NCBI RefSeq assembly: GCF_051414135.1
Contig: NZ_JBLKOA010000001.1
Span: forward strand, 992,001-1,056,000
Direction of reading: 5' to 3'
Length of the DNA stretch: 64,000 nucleotides
Origin: Halovenus halobia
GTDB lineage: Archaea > Halobacteriota > Halobacteria > Halobacteriales > Haloarculaceae
Each line of letters starts with the position of its first letter. The first letter of the stretch is position 1. This document shows positions 43,667 through 53,303 of the stretch, one piece after another. Below the pieces are notes generated by a model. It was not told the DNA's origin. It did no database searches and saw only the letters and a list, made by a program, of their open reading frames with translations. The translations under genes and the position numbers were made by a program.

Positions 43667-44467
43667 ATGTCCGAGTTCGCTTTCTCTGGGTCGGGAATCG
43701 CGCTCGCTGGCGGTACCCTGTTACTGCTGGTCGGTCTCGGGGCGGCCGTCAAGACGAAACGGGAGTTCGGCCCCGCGCTGGCGATTTTCAGGAACGACCC
43801 GGTCGCAGTCCAGGAGTTGGTCTATCACGACGGACCGGCCGAAGTTGAGGGCACCGCCCGCGGCGACGAGAAGGGCGTCGAAGCGCTGTTCACCGGCACG
43901 GTCTGTCTCGCCTACGAGTACGAGGTCCAGGAGTACCAGAGCAGCGGGCAACACAGCCACTGGAAGACGCTGGACGAGGGCAGCAACAGCGTCCCCTTCC
44001 TCGTCGAGGACGACACTGGTCGGGTGCAGGTTGACAGCACCGAGGCCGAACTCCACCTCTCGCCAGAGACACTGGAACTCTCGCCGGGCGACGAACCGCC
44101 CGAGCGCATCGCCCAGTATATCCGGGACACCGAGGATGTCGAGTATCAGGACAGCACGCTGGATTTGGGCATCACCGAACTGAATCTCGGCAACCGCCAG
44201 AAGTTCATCGAGCGCCGCCTCGATATCGACGAGTCGGTCCACGTCTACGGAGCAGTCGGCCGCGCGCCGGCCGGCGAGTGGGGGAGCAATCTGGTTGACG
44301 CACTGTTGACTCGGGACGAGAACACGCCGATCGTGATTTCTGACGGCTCCGAGCGCGATACCGCGTGGCGAATCGTCAAGAGCCACCTCGGGTGGCCGTT
44401 GCTCTCGGTTGCCTGTCTGCTGATCGGTGCGTACGGACTCGCGCTCGGACTCGGGTCGCTTCTCTAG
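43667..44467 (+). CDS. GIDE-domain membrane protein (archaeal homologue of mitochondrial MULAN-type domain)
   Basis: 266 residues with one hydrophobic helix at each end (about 8-27 and 244-263) and a soluble domain between. The middle (EGTARGDEKGVEALFTGTVC, LAYEYEVQEY, then DDTGRVQVDSTEAEL and RRLDIDESVHVYGAVGR) resembles the GIDE/BAM domain of mitochondrial E3 ligases and prokaryotic relatives, but no RING finger is present. A role in membrane protein quality control is only a guess. It overlaps the 3' end of alaS by 4 bp in convergent orientation. Identification is by memory of the family pattern. Confidence 0.7.
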   Translation: MSEFAFSGSGIALAGGTLLLLVGLGAAVKTKREFGPALAIFRNDPVAVQELVYHDGPAEVEGTARGDEKGVEALFTGTVCLAYEYEVQEYQSSGQHSHWKTLDEGSNSVPFLVEDDTGRVQVDSTEAELHLSPETLELSPGDEPPERIAQYIRDTEDVEYQDSTLDLGITELNLGNRQKFIERRLDIDESVHVYGAVGRAPAGEWGSNLVDALLTRDENTPIVISDGSERDTAWRIVKSHLGWPLLSVACLLIGAYGLALGLGSLL

Positions 44468-47241
44468 GCGTTGCGAACCTGCTTGAGAATATCTGGGGCG
44501 TCTCCCAGCGCCGCCTCCAGTGCCTCACTGTCGGGGCCGCCACCCTGTGCGAAATCCGGCGGGCCGCCGCCACCGCCACCGACACGGCTTGCGAGTTCGC
44601 CGACCACGTCACCGGCGTCTACCGCGACGCCGTCTGGCACCGCGACGACGAACTGTGCACCCTCGGCACCGGAGCCGACAACCGCAATGTTCCCATCTTC
44701 GACCAGCGCGTTCGCCGTTGCGCGAAGCTCGTCCATGTCGGCGTCGAGTCGCTGGATGACAGCCGTCGTGCCGTCAATTTCGACCTCTTCGCCGTCGCCG
44801 GAGCCACCGGCGCGGGCCGCGGCGAGTTCCTCTTTGAGTTCGTCGACGCGCTTGCCCCGCGCTTTCCACTCGTCGAAGAAGCGCTTGGCAGTTTCTGGAA
44901 CGTCCTGTGGCGTCACGTCCAGTATCTCTGCGGCTTCGAGCAGCGCGTTTTCGGTCCGCTGTGTTGCCTCGACTGCGGCGTCACCCGCGGCGTAGGTGAA
45001 CCGAATCACGCCGTCCTGAATCCGCTCGGTTCCGAGCATCTTGATCGACCCGATATCGCCGGTCCGGGAGACGTGCGTTCCACCGCAGGCTTGCGTGTCT
45101 TCTTCGGCGTGGATCAGTCGGATCTGTTTGCCCTCGGGGACACCACCTTGATAGATGTCGAAGCCGTACTCTGCCTCGGCCTCGTTGCGGTCGACCCACT
45201 CCTGTTCGACCGAGACGTTCTGCATCACGTACTCGTTTGCGAGGCGCTCGATTTCTTCGACCTGTTCGCGGCTCACAGAATCGTAGTGCTTCAGGTCGAT
45301 TCGGGCGCTGTCGGTGCTTTTCTGTGCACCGGCCTGCCGGATGTGGTCGCCGAGAATCTGGCGGGCGGCGTGGCTGACCAGATGTGTCGCGGTGTGGTGG
45401 CGCATGTGCTGGCGGCGACGGCGTGAGTCGACCTGTCCGCGGACGAACTCGCCTTTGCCCGGGTCCTCGTCGGCGTGATGGACGATGACATCACCGACCT
45501 GCTGGACGTCGGTCACGTCGGCGGTCACGTCGTCGGTCGATAGCGTCCCGTGGTCTGCCGGCTGGCCACCACCCTCGGGGTAGAACATCGTCTGGTCGAG
45601 GACAACGTCGTAACCGTCCTCGCGTTCGGAGACATCGAGGACGACAGCCTCGAACTCCATGCGGTTCTGGTCTTCGTAATAGAGGCGGTCGGTGCCTGGC
45701 AGGTCCTCAAAGTCGTCCGGCGCGAGGTCCTCGCTCTCGTCGTCCTCGTCGCTCTCTTGGCCGTGACGTCGCGCAACCACCGAGTAGAAGTCGTCCGGTA
45801 CGTCGACGCCGGCCTCGTACTCCTCGGCAATCTCTTCGACAGTGTCGGGCTGGATGCCGTGAGAATCGTACAGTTCGACCAGCTCGTCGGTCGGAATCGG
45901 CTCACCCTCGCGGGCGTACTCCTCGGCGAGTTGCTCGACACGGCGGGTCCCGCGTTCGAGTGTCTCGCGGTACTTCTCGACCTCTGTCCGGACGACGTCA
46001 CGAATCGTATCGCGGTTTTCGTAGTTCAGGCGGTCGGCTTGCATGTCGACGAGTTCGTCAAGCGGCGCGTCCACACCGACAGTGTCCACCAGTCGTTTGG
46101 TGCGGCGCAGCACCATCCGGACGAGATACCCAGTCCCGACGTTGGAGGGGACGATGCCGTCGCCGAGCATGTAGGCAAGCGTGCGGCAGTGGTCGGCGAT
46201 GGCGTAAATCTGTTCGAGTGGTTCGACCAGTTCGCGAAGTTCGTCGACATCTACGCCGAGTTCGTCGGCAATATCGCCGCGAGCGGCCTCCACGTCGTCG
46301 ACATCGTCGATGTCGAGATTCCCGGAGAGTCGCGCCGCAGCCTGGACGAGTTCCTCCTCGTCCTCGCTGTATTCGACGCCCGCGTTCTCGCGCAAGAAGT
46401 CGATCATCTCGGGGTAGATGGCCTCGTAGACTGTCGGCGTCCCCTGGCTCATCCACGTCCAGCGTTCGAGTCCGTAGCCCGTGTCGACGACGTAGGTGTC
46501 CATCTTCGAGTAGCGGTTGCCGTCCTTGAGCAGGTACTCGCCGTCCTCGTCTTGCTCCATGGACATGAACACGAGCGTCGCCAGTTCCAATCCCTTGTAG
46601 ATGACCTCGATGGCCGGACCAGCGTTGCCGCCGCCGACCCACGGGTCCTCGATGTAGGTTACCTCCTCGATATCCGCGCCCAGTTCGTCGAGCAGGGTGT
46701 CGCAGTACTCGACGGTTTTGTCTTTCCAGTAGACCTCTCCCTCGTAGGCATATTCTCCTTCAACGTCCTCGCGGGCGTTGAAGGCGTGGTGCGCCATCAT
46801 CTCGAAGGCCATGGTGTGACGGCCGGTCTTGCCCACGTTGTCGATATCCTGCATCCGGATACAGGGCTGGCTGATGGTCAGCGGGTTGGCTGGCGGTGGT
46901 GTCTCTCCCGAAGTGACCAGTGGCTGAAAGTCGTAAATCGACGCCTGCGTCAGCAGCACGTCGTCACGCCAGCGGTTCGCCGCGACCGGGTAGGGGTCGA
47001 TTCGGGTGTGGCCGTGCTCCTCGAAAAAGGAGAGATATGCTTCCCGCATCTCCGCCAGCGTGTACTCCTCGGCGAAGCCGGGGTCGTCGATGAACCCGTA
47101 GGTGTCACACGGGGGTTCGCCGCAGGTGTCCCGTGTCCCGTCGCGGGTCCAGAAGTGCGCGCCGCATTCCGAGCATTCCAGCCGGTGAAAGCCTTCTTCC
47201 TCGAAATACGCGAGCTCGTATTCGTCGTCGAGGTCGCTCAT
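44464..47241 (-). CDS. alaS: Alanyl-tRNA synthetase
   Basis: 925 residues, archaeal type. The N-terminus carries the archaeal extension with a zinc-like CSECGAHFWTRDGTRDTCGE, then the class II catalytic core (TSGETPPPANPLTISQPCIR, with YGLERWTWMSQGTP as motif 3-like). The editing domain has HHTATHLVSH near residue 613 and CGGTHVSRTGDIG near 718, which hold the zinc. The C-terminal coiled-coil and glycine-rich C-Ala domain (SRVGGGGGGPPDFAQGGG) end the protein. It charges tRNA-Ala in the cytoplasm. Confidence 0.98.
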   Translation of the reverse strand: MSDLDDEYELAYFEEEGFHRLECSECGAHFWTRDGTRDTCGEPPCDTYGFIDDPGFAEEYTLAEMREAYLSFFEEHGHTRIDPYPVAANRWRDDVLLTQASIYDFQPLVTSGETPPPANPLTISQPCIRMQDIDNVGKTGRHTMAFEMMAHHAFNAREDVEGEYAYEGEVYWKDKTVEYCDTLLDELGADIEEVTYIEDPWVGGGNAGPAIEVIYKGLELATLVFMSMEQDEDGEYLLKDGNRYSKMDTYVVDTGYGLERWTWMSQGTPTVYEAIYPEMIDFLRENAGVEYSEDEEELVQAAARLSGNLDIDDVDDVEAARGDIADELGVDVDELRELVEPLEQIYAIADHCRTLAYMLGDGIVPSNVGTGYLVRMVLRRTKRLVDTVGVDAPLDELVDMQADRLNYENRDTIRDVVRTEVEKYRETLERGTRRVEQLAEEYAREGEPIPTDELVELYDSHGIQPDTVEEIAEEYEAGVDVPDDFYSVVARRHGQESDEDDESEDLAPDDFEDLPGTDRLYYEDQNRMEFEAVVLDVSEREDGYDVVLDQTMFYPEGGGQPADHGTLSTDDVTADVTDVQQVGDVIVHHADEDPGKGEFVRGQVDSRRRRQHMRHHTATHLVSHAARQILGDHIRQAGAQKSTDSARIDLKHYDSVSREQVEEIERLANEYVMQNVSVEQEWVDRNEAEAEYGFDIYQGGVPEGKQIRLIHAEEDTQACGGTHVSRTGDIGSIKMLGTERIQDGVIRFTYAAGDAAVEATQRTENALLEAAEILDVTPQDVPETAKRFFDEWKARGKRVDELKEELAAARAGGSGDGEEVEIDGTTAVIQRLDADMDELRATANALVEDGNIAVVGSGAEGAQFVVAVPDGVAVDAGDVVGELASRVGGGGGGPPDFAQGGGPDSEALEAALGDAPDILKQVRNA

Positions 47242-47301
47242 CTGTTGGGAGTATGTGGCGAGCGTTCGGGTAAAACAGTTCCGAACACGCGCGTGCTACT
47301 G

Positions 47302-47745
47302 TCAATTCTCGTGCACTGCCAGCCCTGCCGCCTCCGCGACCGGCCCCTCGACTTCTGTTGTCCCGTCCTTCGCCTCGATTAGTTCTCGACAGGTGTAGCC
47401 GGCCGTCTCGGAGCCACGCAGGTCCGCGAGCGCGCCTGTCGAGACACTGAATACGACTCGTCCGAGCCCCGCGTACTGAATTGCTGTCGCGCACATTTCA
47501 CAGGGCTCGGTGCTCGTGTACATCGTCGTCTCAGCACACTCCTCAGCGTCGAGTTCCCGCGCGGCCCACCGGGCAAGTTTCAGTTCGGGATGGGCAGTGA
47601 TGTCGTCCTCAGTCAGCGTCGTGTTTCGGGAGCGCTGGATTACTTCGCCGTCAAGCACGAGCAGCGACCCGAACGGCGTGTTGCCGTTTTCGACGGCTTC
47701 GCGGGCGAGGTCGATCGCTTCGTGGATGTACTCCTCGTCGTCCAT
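47302..47745 (-). CDS. Nucleoside/nucleobase deaminase (cytidine-deaminase-like fold)
   Basis: 147 residues. Zinc-site motifs HPELK (about residue 53) and TEPCEMCATA (about 85) are those of the CDA fold, close to guanine deaminase/TadA-like enzymes; in place of the usual HAE the first motif reads HPE. The start (MDDEEYIHEAIDLAREAVEN) at 47745 is 1 bp from the stop of rfcS, so the two genes are probably co-transcribed. The substrate cannot be decided between free bases, nucleosides and tRNA adenosine. Confidence 0.88.
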   Translation of the reverse strand: MDDEEYIHEAIDLAREAVENGNTPFGSLLVLDGEVIQRSRNTTLTEDDITAHPELKLARWAARELDAEECAETTMYTSTEPCEMCATAIQYAGLGRVVFSVSTGALADLRGSETAGYTCRELIEAKDGTTEVEGPVAEAAGLAVHEN

Positions 47746-47746
47746 C

Positions 47747-50700
47747 TTACTCCTCCAGTGCCAGCGCGGCCAGCAGTGCTTCGAGTTGGATACGCTCGTT
47801 CGCACCCTCGGTGATTCGATAATCCGCCTCGCCAATTCTGTCGAGGACCCGCACCGCCGCCTCGTCGCCCAGGCCAAACTCCCAGACGGAGCGGTGCAGT
47901 TGGTCGATGATGTCGCCACCGGCGATTCCTTCCTCGGTCAGCAGTCTGTCGAGGTGGCTCCGCGAGGCGGTGAAGTCGCCGTCCAGCGCAAGTGTCACCA
48001 TCTCCTCGATATCCTCGGGGCGAGCTGTACTCGTAATCTCGAAGACTGCCTCCTCATCGACGACGCCGCCGGTGACTGCGGCGGCCTGCAGCCCGTTGAT
48101 TCCCGCGCGCATGTCACCACCCGCAACGTAGACCAGCGCTTCGACGCCGTCTTCGGTCAGTTCGATGCCTTGGTCGTCGGCGATACTGCGAATCTGTGTC
48201 TCGACAGCCTCGTCCGATAGCGGCGAGAACCGGAAGACGGTACACCGCGACTGGATTGGGTCGATAATCTGGCTGGAGTAGTTACAGGAGAGAATGAATC
48301 GGACGTTGTTCGAGAACTGCTCCATCGTCCGGCGAAGTGCCGACTGTGCGTCACTCGTGAGGGCGTCGGCCTCGTCGAGGAAGATTATCCGATAGTTGAC
48401 GCCGCCGAAGGAGGTTCTGGCGAAACTCTTGATGCGGTCCCGGACCACGTCGATACCGCGCTCGTCTGAGGCGTTCAGTTCGAGGAAATGCTCCTCCCAG
48501 CCCTCGCCGTACAGTTCCTTGGCGATGGTCACTGCGGAGGTCGTGTTGTGCATCACCGTCGGCACAGCGCCAGCGACGTAGTTGTGGACGCCCGGCACAG
48601 TTAAATCGTACACGCGTTGTCGGTCGTCAACCTGCTCGACGCCTTCGACTTCGTCAAGATAGATGTCGGCGTCGGCGACTCGCTGTAGTGTCTGCATGTA
48701 CTCGAGAGTCTCGGTCGAAGCCATTTCCGAGAGGACGCCGTCAAGTTTCTCTACGACCGTCCCGAATCGACAGAGGGCTCTGATTTCGTGGTCGTCTTGG
48801 CCGAGTAGGTTCCCGATATCCGAAGAACGCAAATCCGTCCCTGCTGCTAGTGAAGCGTAGCTGATATCCAGCGTTTCGATGATGGCGTCGAGTTCACGCT
48901 GAACCTGTTCGACCGAAACACTGCGTTCGTCCTCGTTCAGTTTCGTCAGGATAGTTCGGGCTCGGTTGGCGTACGGAACCCGGTCGCCGCGGGCGTTTTC
49001 GAGCAAGTAGTCCTCACGAGCGTCGGTGACAGTTGCAACTTCCCGACGCGTTGCGAGTGGTTTCAACTTCTCACGGCTCCGTTCCCACTCGACCGGGACA
49101 GCGGTAAGCGAGGTGATCGCAGACTCCAGTTGTGTGAGTCGCTCCCGTGCCTCCTGTACCGCCTCCAGCCGTGCGTTCGCGTCGTCAACCAATTCTGAGA
49201 GACACTGCTGGTATCGCTCTCGTCCCGGCGATTCTGGGTTGAGCGTCTCGGGGACGAACTCTCGTTTGGTCAGGTTGAGTTGTGAACACAGGGCTGTGAC
49301 TGCCTTCTGTGTCGGTACGGTGTCGTCGTTCGGGTTGCCGTCACGCTCCGCGTTTTCGGCGAGCCGCCGTGATTTCTGTTCGATTCCGAATCCGACCTCG
49401 GACTGGAAGCGGGCGAGATGCGCTGCGCTGGAGATGTACAGTGAATGGTACGTCCGGGAGATGTCGCTGCCGTTGCTGGCTTGCTTCTGTACCTGTTTTC
49501 GCCGTGACGGGACGCCAAAGCCAGCAAGCAAATACGACAGCAGTGTGATCAGGTCACCGTCCTTCTGTGTGAGCTCAACGATTCCGTGTTCTGTCACGTG
49601 TCCTTCGGCGTCGAATACCGCCCGGAGGAAGGCGCGTCGACTCTGTTCGTCAGCACGGAGCAGGGCGGAGCCAATTCCGTCATCGTCGGAGAGCGGAAAC
49701 ACGTCGAAGCAAGCGCCGAGATACTCTGTTAACGTCCGACTATTCAGTTCGACATACGGGACACCTTGCTGTGTTCCCGTCTGTGGAGTAATATCGAAGA
49801 GTCGCTCGCTTAGCGATTTGAAGTCGTCGAGAAGTTCCTCGTCAGTATTGTAGAATTTGATTGTCCCACCGTCGATCCCTGCTTCGGAGATTGCCAGTCC
49901 GACGAATCGAGCGAGTTCTGGCGTTACCGCCGATGGCGGTGTGATCGCCTCCGAGCGCTGGTTGTTCGCCGACACGTACTGAATCTTCGTCACATGCTCA
50001 GACAGTTCTGCGTCCGAAATGCCAAGTTGACGACAAAATCCGAGCGAACAGGTCGTACTGGGCACGTCGAGGTCCGTACTGTCGAATTCTCGCTTTGCGG
50101 CTGCGACAGTACTTCGCTTGATTCCCGCCTCCGTAGCGATCTCTCGCACAGATTTTCCGTTCCGGAGACCGCGTACTGCCTGCTTTTTTAGTCCGACGAG
50201 GTTCTCCTCGAACGGGATGTCGTGCTGCTGACTGAATTCTTCGGTCACATGGACGAAGATACGCGCTTCGTCCATCTCTGTCGCCCAATCGAGCGAGCAG
50301 TCAGTCTCGGGGAGTGGCGATTCAAGCGGGCGGACGACCCGGTCGTGCGTATCGACTGACGACGCCGGTTTCCATTCTAATCCGTTGTGAGTGAGAACGA
50401 GCAACTTGTGCTCCGGTGTCACGGTGAACTCGTTTCCGTCTCGCGTCCGAACGCGGAGCAACTGGTCGGCTTGCTTCGCGAATCGGTGCGAGGGCGCTCG
50501 ATACTCGAACTGTCCCTCCTCGGTATACGAGAGAACCTGTGTGTCCCCGTCGTGCCGCTCGAACCCGTCGTGATTGCCGACGACGTTCTCGATCTTTCTC
50601 AGCCCATTGCTCGTCAACACGGGCGTCTCCCCGGTTACACATTTCCCCACGCCTGCCGGCCCCGCAAACAGCATATTCGGGATGTCATCGCGTGCGACGT

Positions 50701-50818
50701 AACTCTCCAGTCGTTCGACAATCGACTCCTGTCCGACGATGTCGGAGAACCGCTCTGGCCGGTACTGTTCGAGCCAGATTTCCTCTCGCCCGGCCGCGGC
50801 GCTGTCAGCCTCGCTCAT
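47747..50818 (-). CDS. rfcS: Replication factor C small subunit precursor containing an intein
   Basis: 1023 residues, of which 324 form the mature clamp loader subunit that helps load the PCNA ring. N-extein residues 1-59 (EIWLEQYRPERFSDIVGQ to FAGPAGVGK) end inside the Walker A loop. The C-extein resumes with TTSAVTIAKELYGEGWEEH, has Walker B RIIFLDEADAL, and the SRC arginine finger in IIDPIQSRCTVFRFSP. The intein must splice out to restore the P-loop GPAGVGKTT. The start at 50818 (MSEADSAAAGREE) is chosen because a minus-strand TTTATTGG box lies about 28 bp upstream and the longer frame shows no homology. The deaminase gene follows 1 bp later. Confidence 0.95.
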   Translation of the reverse strand: MSEADSAAAGREEIWLEQYRPERFSDIVGQESIVERLESYVARDDIPNMLFAGPAGVGKCVTGETPVLTSNGLRKIENVVGNHDGFERHDGDTQVLSYTEEGQFEYRAPSHRFAKQADQLLRVRTRDGNEFTVTPEHKLLVLTHNGLEWKPASSVDTHDRVVRPLESPLPETDCSLDWATEMDEARIFVHVTEEFSQQHDIPFEENLVGLKKQAVRGLRNGKSVREIATEAGIKRSTVAAAKREFDSTDLDVPSTTCSLGFCRQLGISDAELSEHVTKIQYVSANNQRSEAITPPSAVTPELARFVGLAISEAGIDGGTIKFYNTDEELLDDFKSLSERLFDITPQTGTQQGVPYVELNSRTLTEYLGACFDVFPLSDDDGIGSALLRADEQSRRAFLRAVFDAEGHVTEHGIVELTQKDGDLITLLSYLLAGFGVPSRRKQVQKQASNGSDISRTYHSLYISSAAHLARFQSEVGFGIEQKSRRLAENAERDGNPNDDTVPTQKAVTALCSQLNLTKREFVPETLNPESPGRERYQQCLSELVDDANARLEAVQEARERLTQLESAITSLTAVPVEWERSREKLKPLATRREVATVTDAREDYLLENARGDRVPYANRARTILTKLNEDERSVSVEQVQRELDAIIETLDISYASLAAGTDLRSSDIGNLLGQDDHEIRALCRFGTVVEKLDGVLSEMASTETLEYMQTLQRVADADIYLDEVEGVEQVDDRQRVYDLTVPGVHNYVAGAVPTVMHNTTSAVTIAKELYGEGWEEHFLELNASDERGIDVVRDRIKSFARTSFGGVNYRIIFLDEADALTSDAQSALRRTMEQFSNNVRFILSCNYSSQIIDPIQSRCTVFRFSPLSDEAVETQIRSIADDQGIELTEDGVEALVYVAGGDMRAGINGLQAAAVTGGVVDEEAVFEITSTARPEDIEEMVTLALDGDFTASRSHLDRLLTEEGIAGGDIIDQLHRSVWEFGLGDEAAVRVLDRIGEADYRITEGANERIQLEALLAALALEE
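48545..50641 (-). other. Intein with LAGLIDADG-like endonuclease in the RfcS P-loop
   Basis: 699 residues (precursor residues 60-758). Splice blocks are all present: block A CVTGETPVLTSNGLRKI with Cys1, block B EFTVTPEHKLLVL with the TxxH, block F RVYDLTVPGVHNYVAG, and the terminal VMHN followed by Thr+1. LAGLIDADG-like motifs are at about 305-313 (FVGLAISEAG) and 398-406 (FLRAVFDAEGHV), with both acidic residues retained, so the homing endonuclease may be active. An inserted helix-turn-helix (GKSVREIATEAGIKRSTV) lies near 221-240. The size is large for an intein. Confidence 0.93.
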
Positions 50819-50911
50819 ACCAGCGACGACGGGGGGACAGCCAATAAACCCCGCGAGACTCCCACGGCGTCCAGCACAAGTATTAATACGCCCATTCCAT
50901 ATTGACTGACA

Positions 50912-52609
50912 ATGACAGCGCATGTCATAACCGGCGCGACACTGGTTGTGACACTTGGACTTTCGCTGTTCTTTCTGGCGTACTGTCTCCGTAACGACGA
51001 CAAGCGCGGTGCGGTTCCGCTCGCAGTGATGTTCGTCGGCGTTGCCTGCTGGGTGTTTGCCGATACGCTGCACGTCGTCGTTCTCGAAACAAACGGAAAT
51101 CCGATGGTTGGGGGTGGACTGCTGGTTCGGGTACTCGGTATCGAACTGACTGTCATCGGGATGTTACTGCTCGGGCTGAGCTATACTGGACGAGACCATC
51201 TCGTCTCCGTCCAGACGGTCGCGCTGTTGCTGGTCAAACCACTGCTTGTTCTGGGCATCACTGCCTCGCCGCTTCGGACTGCGGTGTTTTCGACTGTCCC
51301 AGCGGCGACGCCGTTGGGATATGAAATCCTGCCGACGCCAGGATTTCTGCTCCACGTGCTCTACTCGTACGGCGTCGCCGCCGCTGGCGTAGCGTTACTC
51401 GGCAGCGTCATGATTCGCTCGCCGTCGCGATATCGCCTCCAGAGTCTCGCCCTGTTTGTCGCCGTCGCGGTTCCGTTCTCGGTGAGTATCCTCTACCAGA
51501 GTGGCTTCCTGCCATTCGATATGACGCCGGTGAGTTTCGGCGTGAGCGCTCTGCTGTTGATGACCGGGACGTTCAGACTGCGCTTGCTCGATACGATCCC
51601 TATTGCCCGCCAGCGCGTCATCGACGTGATGGACGACCCAGTCGTTGTCCTCGACGAGAACCAGCGAATCGTGATGGGTAACGACACCGCAACTACCCAA
51701 TTCGGCAGCGATGGACTCGTCGGCACGCCGGGGACGGAGCTATTTGGCGATGACGCACTCGCGGAGTTGGACGCCGACGGTCAGACTGAACTCGTGGTGG
51801 AGACCAACGACGGGGCTCGGCAGTACAGCGTCACCTGCTCGGAAGTTGGCGCTCACAGGGAGGCGGCACTGGCGACTGTGCTGGTCTGTCGAGACGTGAC
51901 CGACCAGCGCCAGCGCCAACGCGAACTCCGCCAACGTGAGTCCGAACTCGAACTCCTCAAAGACCTCCAGAGCCGCGTTCTTCGGCACAACCTGCGTAAC
52001 GAACTCAACGTCGTCCGGACGAACGCCGCACTTCTCGTTGACGACGACAACCCACCTGAGCCCTACGAGGAACTCATCGAGAAGACTGACCGCCTCATCG
52101 ATTGGAGCCAGAAAGCCCGCACAGTCGAACGACTCGTCGACGTGCAAGACACTGGCCGCTATGACCTCGCTGCGGTCGTTGAACCGCTGTTGGCCGACGC
52201 CCGCGAGCGGTATCCGGAAGTTACCTTCGAGGGTAATCTCGACCCAATCGAGGTCATTGCCGTCCCACAGATCGAGCAGGCAATCGAGAATTTACTCGAC
52301 AACGCGGCCCGGTACAACACCGCCGCTGACCCCCTAGTAACTGTCCGGGCTGAAGTCGACGGCGACCACGGCTGTCTCTATGTCACGGATAATGGTCCCG
52401 GCATCGACGAGGCAGTCGTCTCGGCACTTGGTGAGAGCGACGAGTCGATGGCAGCAGAGAGCGGGTTCGGCCTCTGGATGGTCTACTGGGTTATCGAGAA
52501 ATCTGGCGGTGACCTTTCGTTCGATAGCACCGGCGGCCCGACTGTTTCACTTCGATTCGAGCGCGCTGAGAGTCTGGTGGCTGAGCAAGCCGCCTCCTCG
52601 ACTGTCTGA
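50912..52609 (+). CDS. Sensor histidine kinase with 7-helix membrane sensor and PAS domain
   Basis: 565 residues. Seven membrane helices span about 5-220 (histidine-kinase N-terminal 7TM type). A PAS domain follows (VMDDPVVVLDENQRIVMGND, about 235-340), then a short coiled coil, the H-box VLRHNLRNELNVV (about 355) and the ATPase domain with N-box ENLLDNAARYN (about 452), DNGPGID and GFGLWMVYW. It would sense a membrane or intracellular signal and phosphorylate a partner response regulator that is not in the window. A TATTAATAC at 50881-50889 lies about 27 bp before the ATG, a leaderless start. Confidence 0.93.
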   Translation: MTAHVITGATLVVTLGLSLFFLAYCLRNDDKRGAVPLAVMFVGVACWVFADTLHVVVLETNGNPMVGGGLLVRVLGIELTVIGMLLLGLSYTGRDHLVSVQTVALLLVKPLLVLGITASPLRTAVFSTVPAATPLGYEILPTPGFLLHVLYSYGVAAAGVALLGSVMIRSPSRYRLQSLALFVAVAVPFSVSILYQSGFLPFDMTPVSFGVSALLLMTGTFRLRLLDTIPIARQRVIDVMDDPVVVLDENQRIVMGNDTATTQFGSDGLVGTPGTELFGDDALAELDADGQTELVVETNDGARQYSVTCSEVGAHREAALATVLVCRDVTDQRQRQRELRQRESELELLKDLQSRVLRHNLRNELNVVRTNAALLVDDDNPPEPYEELIEKTDRLIDWSQKARTVERLVDVQDTGRYDLAAVVEPLLADARERYPEVTFEGNLDPIEVIAVPQIEQAIENLLDNAARYNTAADPLVTVRAEVDGDHGCLYVTDNGPGIDEAVVSALGESDESMAAESGFGLWMVYWVIEKSGGDLSFDSTGGPTVSLRFERAESLVAEQAASSTV

Positions 52610-52610
52610 G

Positions 52611-53303
52611 CTACCGTGACAACAACAGCACTGAGAGTCCATTCACTAGGACGACTGCGAGCACGTGTCCCGCAACGACGACAAAGAGCACTGGCTGGCC
52701 GACAAGGAACGGAAGGAAGGCACACTGCGCGAGTCCAAAGAGTGCAACTTCGCCGTCGATGCGGCGGAGACTCCGCCGACTTTTGGGGTCGAACTCGTAG
52801 CGTAGCGTGCGCCACAGCGCCGCGACACTCGCCCACCAGCCCGCACCGATCCGGTAACAGACATCCCAGAGGATCAACAGCATGAGATAGACGGCGACCA
52901 CTGGTGGCTCCGGCCCGAACAGCGCGTCGAGCAGCGGAACCTCCGCCTGTCTGGGGTCGAAGACGAAGAGGTGGGTAATCAGCGCGATGTAGGCAAGCAC
53001 CGACAGCACTACCTCGATGTTCGAGCCAAAGAGCAGGCGTCTGTATGGCTCGGGAACGGGAATCTCTCGAACTCTGGCGCCGATGCGGATCAACTCCGCG
53101 CTGCCGGCGGTGGCGACGACCACTGCGACGGTTCCAGCGAGGGCCGCCTCCGGCAGGTCGTAGACAAACCCAACGACGAGGACTGCGCTCTCGAACAGCA
53201 GAAACTGCATCGCCAGCGCCACCCGTGGGCTGACCGCGATACCCGGCAGCGCGCCGACGATACCCTCGTACACCCAGGACTCACTGTACGGCGAGTTGCT
53301 CAT
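52611..53303 (-). CDS. Hypothetical membrane protein, about six helices
   Basis: 230 residues, with hydrophobic segments at about 25-50, 55-75, 95-115, 130-155, 185-200 and 205-228. No family function recognised; the middle contains the cytoplasmic-looking TLRYEFDPKSRRSLRRIDGE. Its start overlaps the end of the upstream NAD-binding gene by 4 bp (same strand), so the two are co-expressed. Confidence 0.8.
   Translation of the reverse strand: MSNSPYSESWVYEGIVGALPGIAVSPRVALAMQFLLFESAVLVVGFVYDLPEAALAGTVAVVVATAGSAELIRIGARVREIPVPEPYRRLLFGSNIEVVLSVLAYIALITHLFVFDPRQAEVPLLDALFGPEPPVVAVYLMLLILWDVCYRIGAGWWASVAALWRTLRYEFDPKSRRSLRRIDGEVALFGLAQCAFLPFLVGQPVLFVVVAGHVLAVVLVNGLSVLLLSR

Noticed and set aside
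45550..47382. 610-codon open frame on the plus strand opposite alaS
   Set aside because: It is antisense to a complete, well-conserved synthetase; long antisense frames are common in GC-rich coding DNA. Its protein shows no family motifs.
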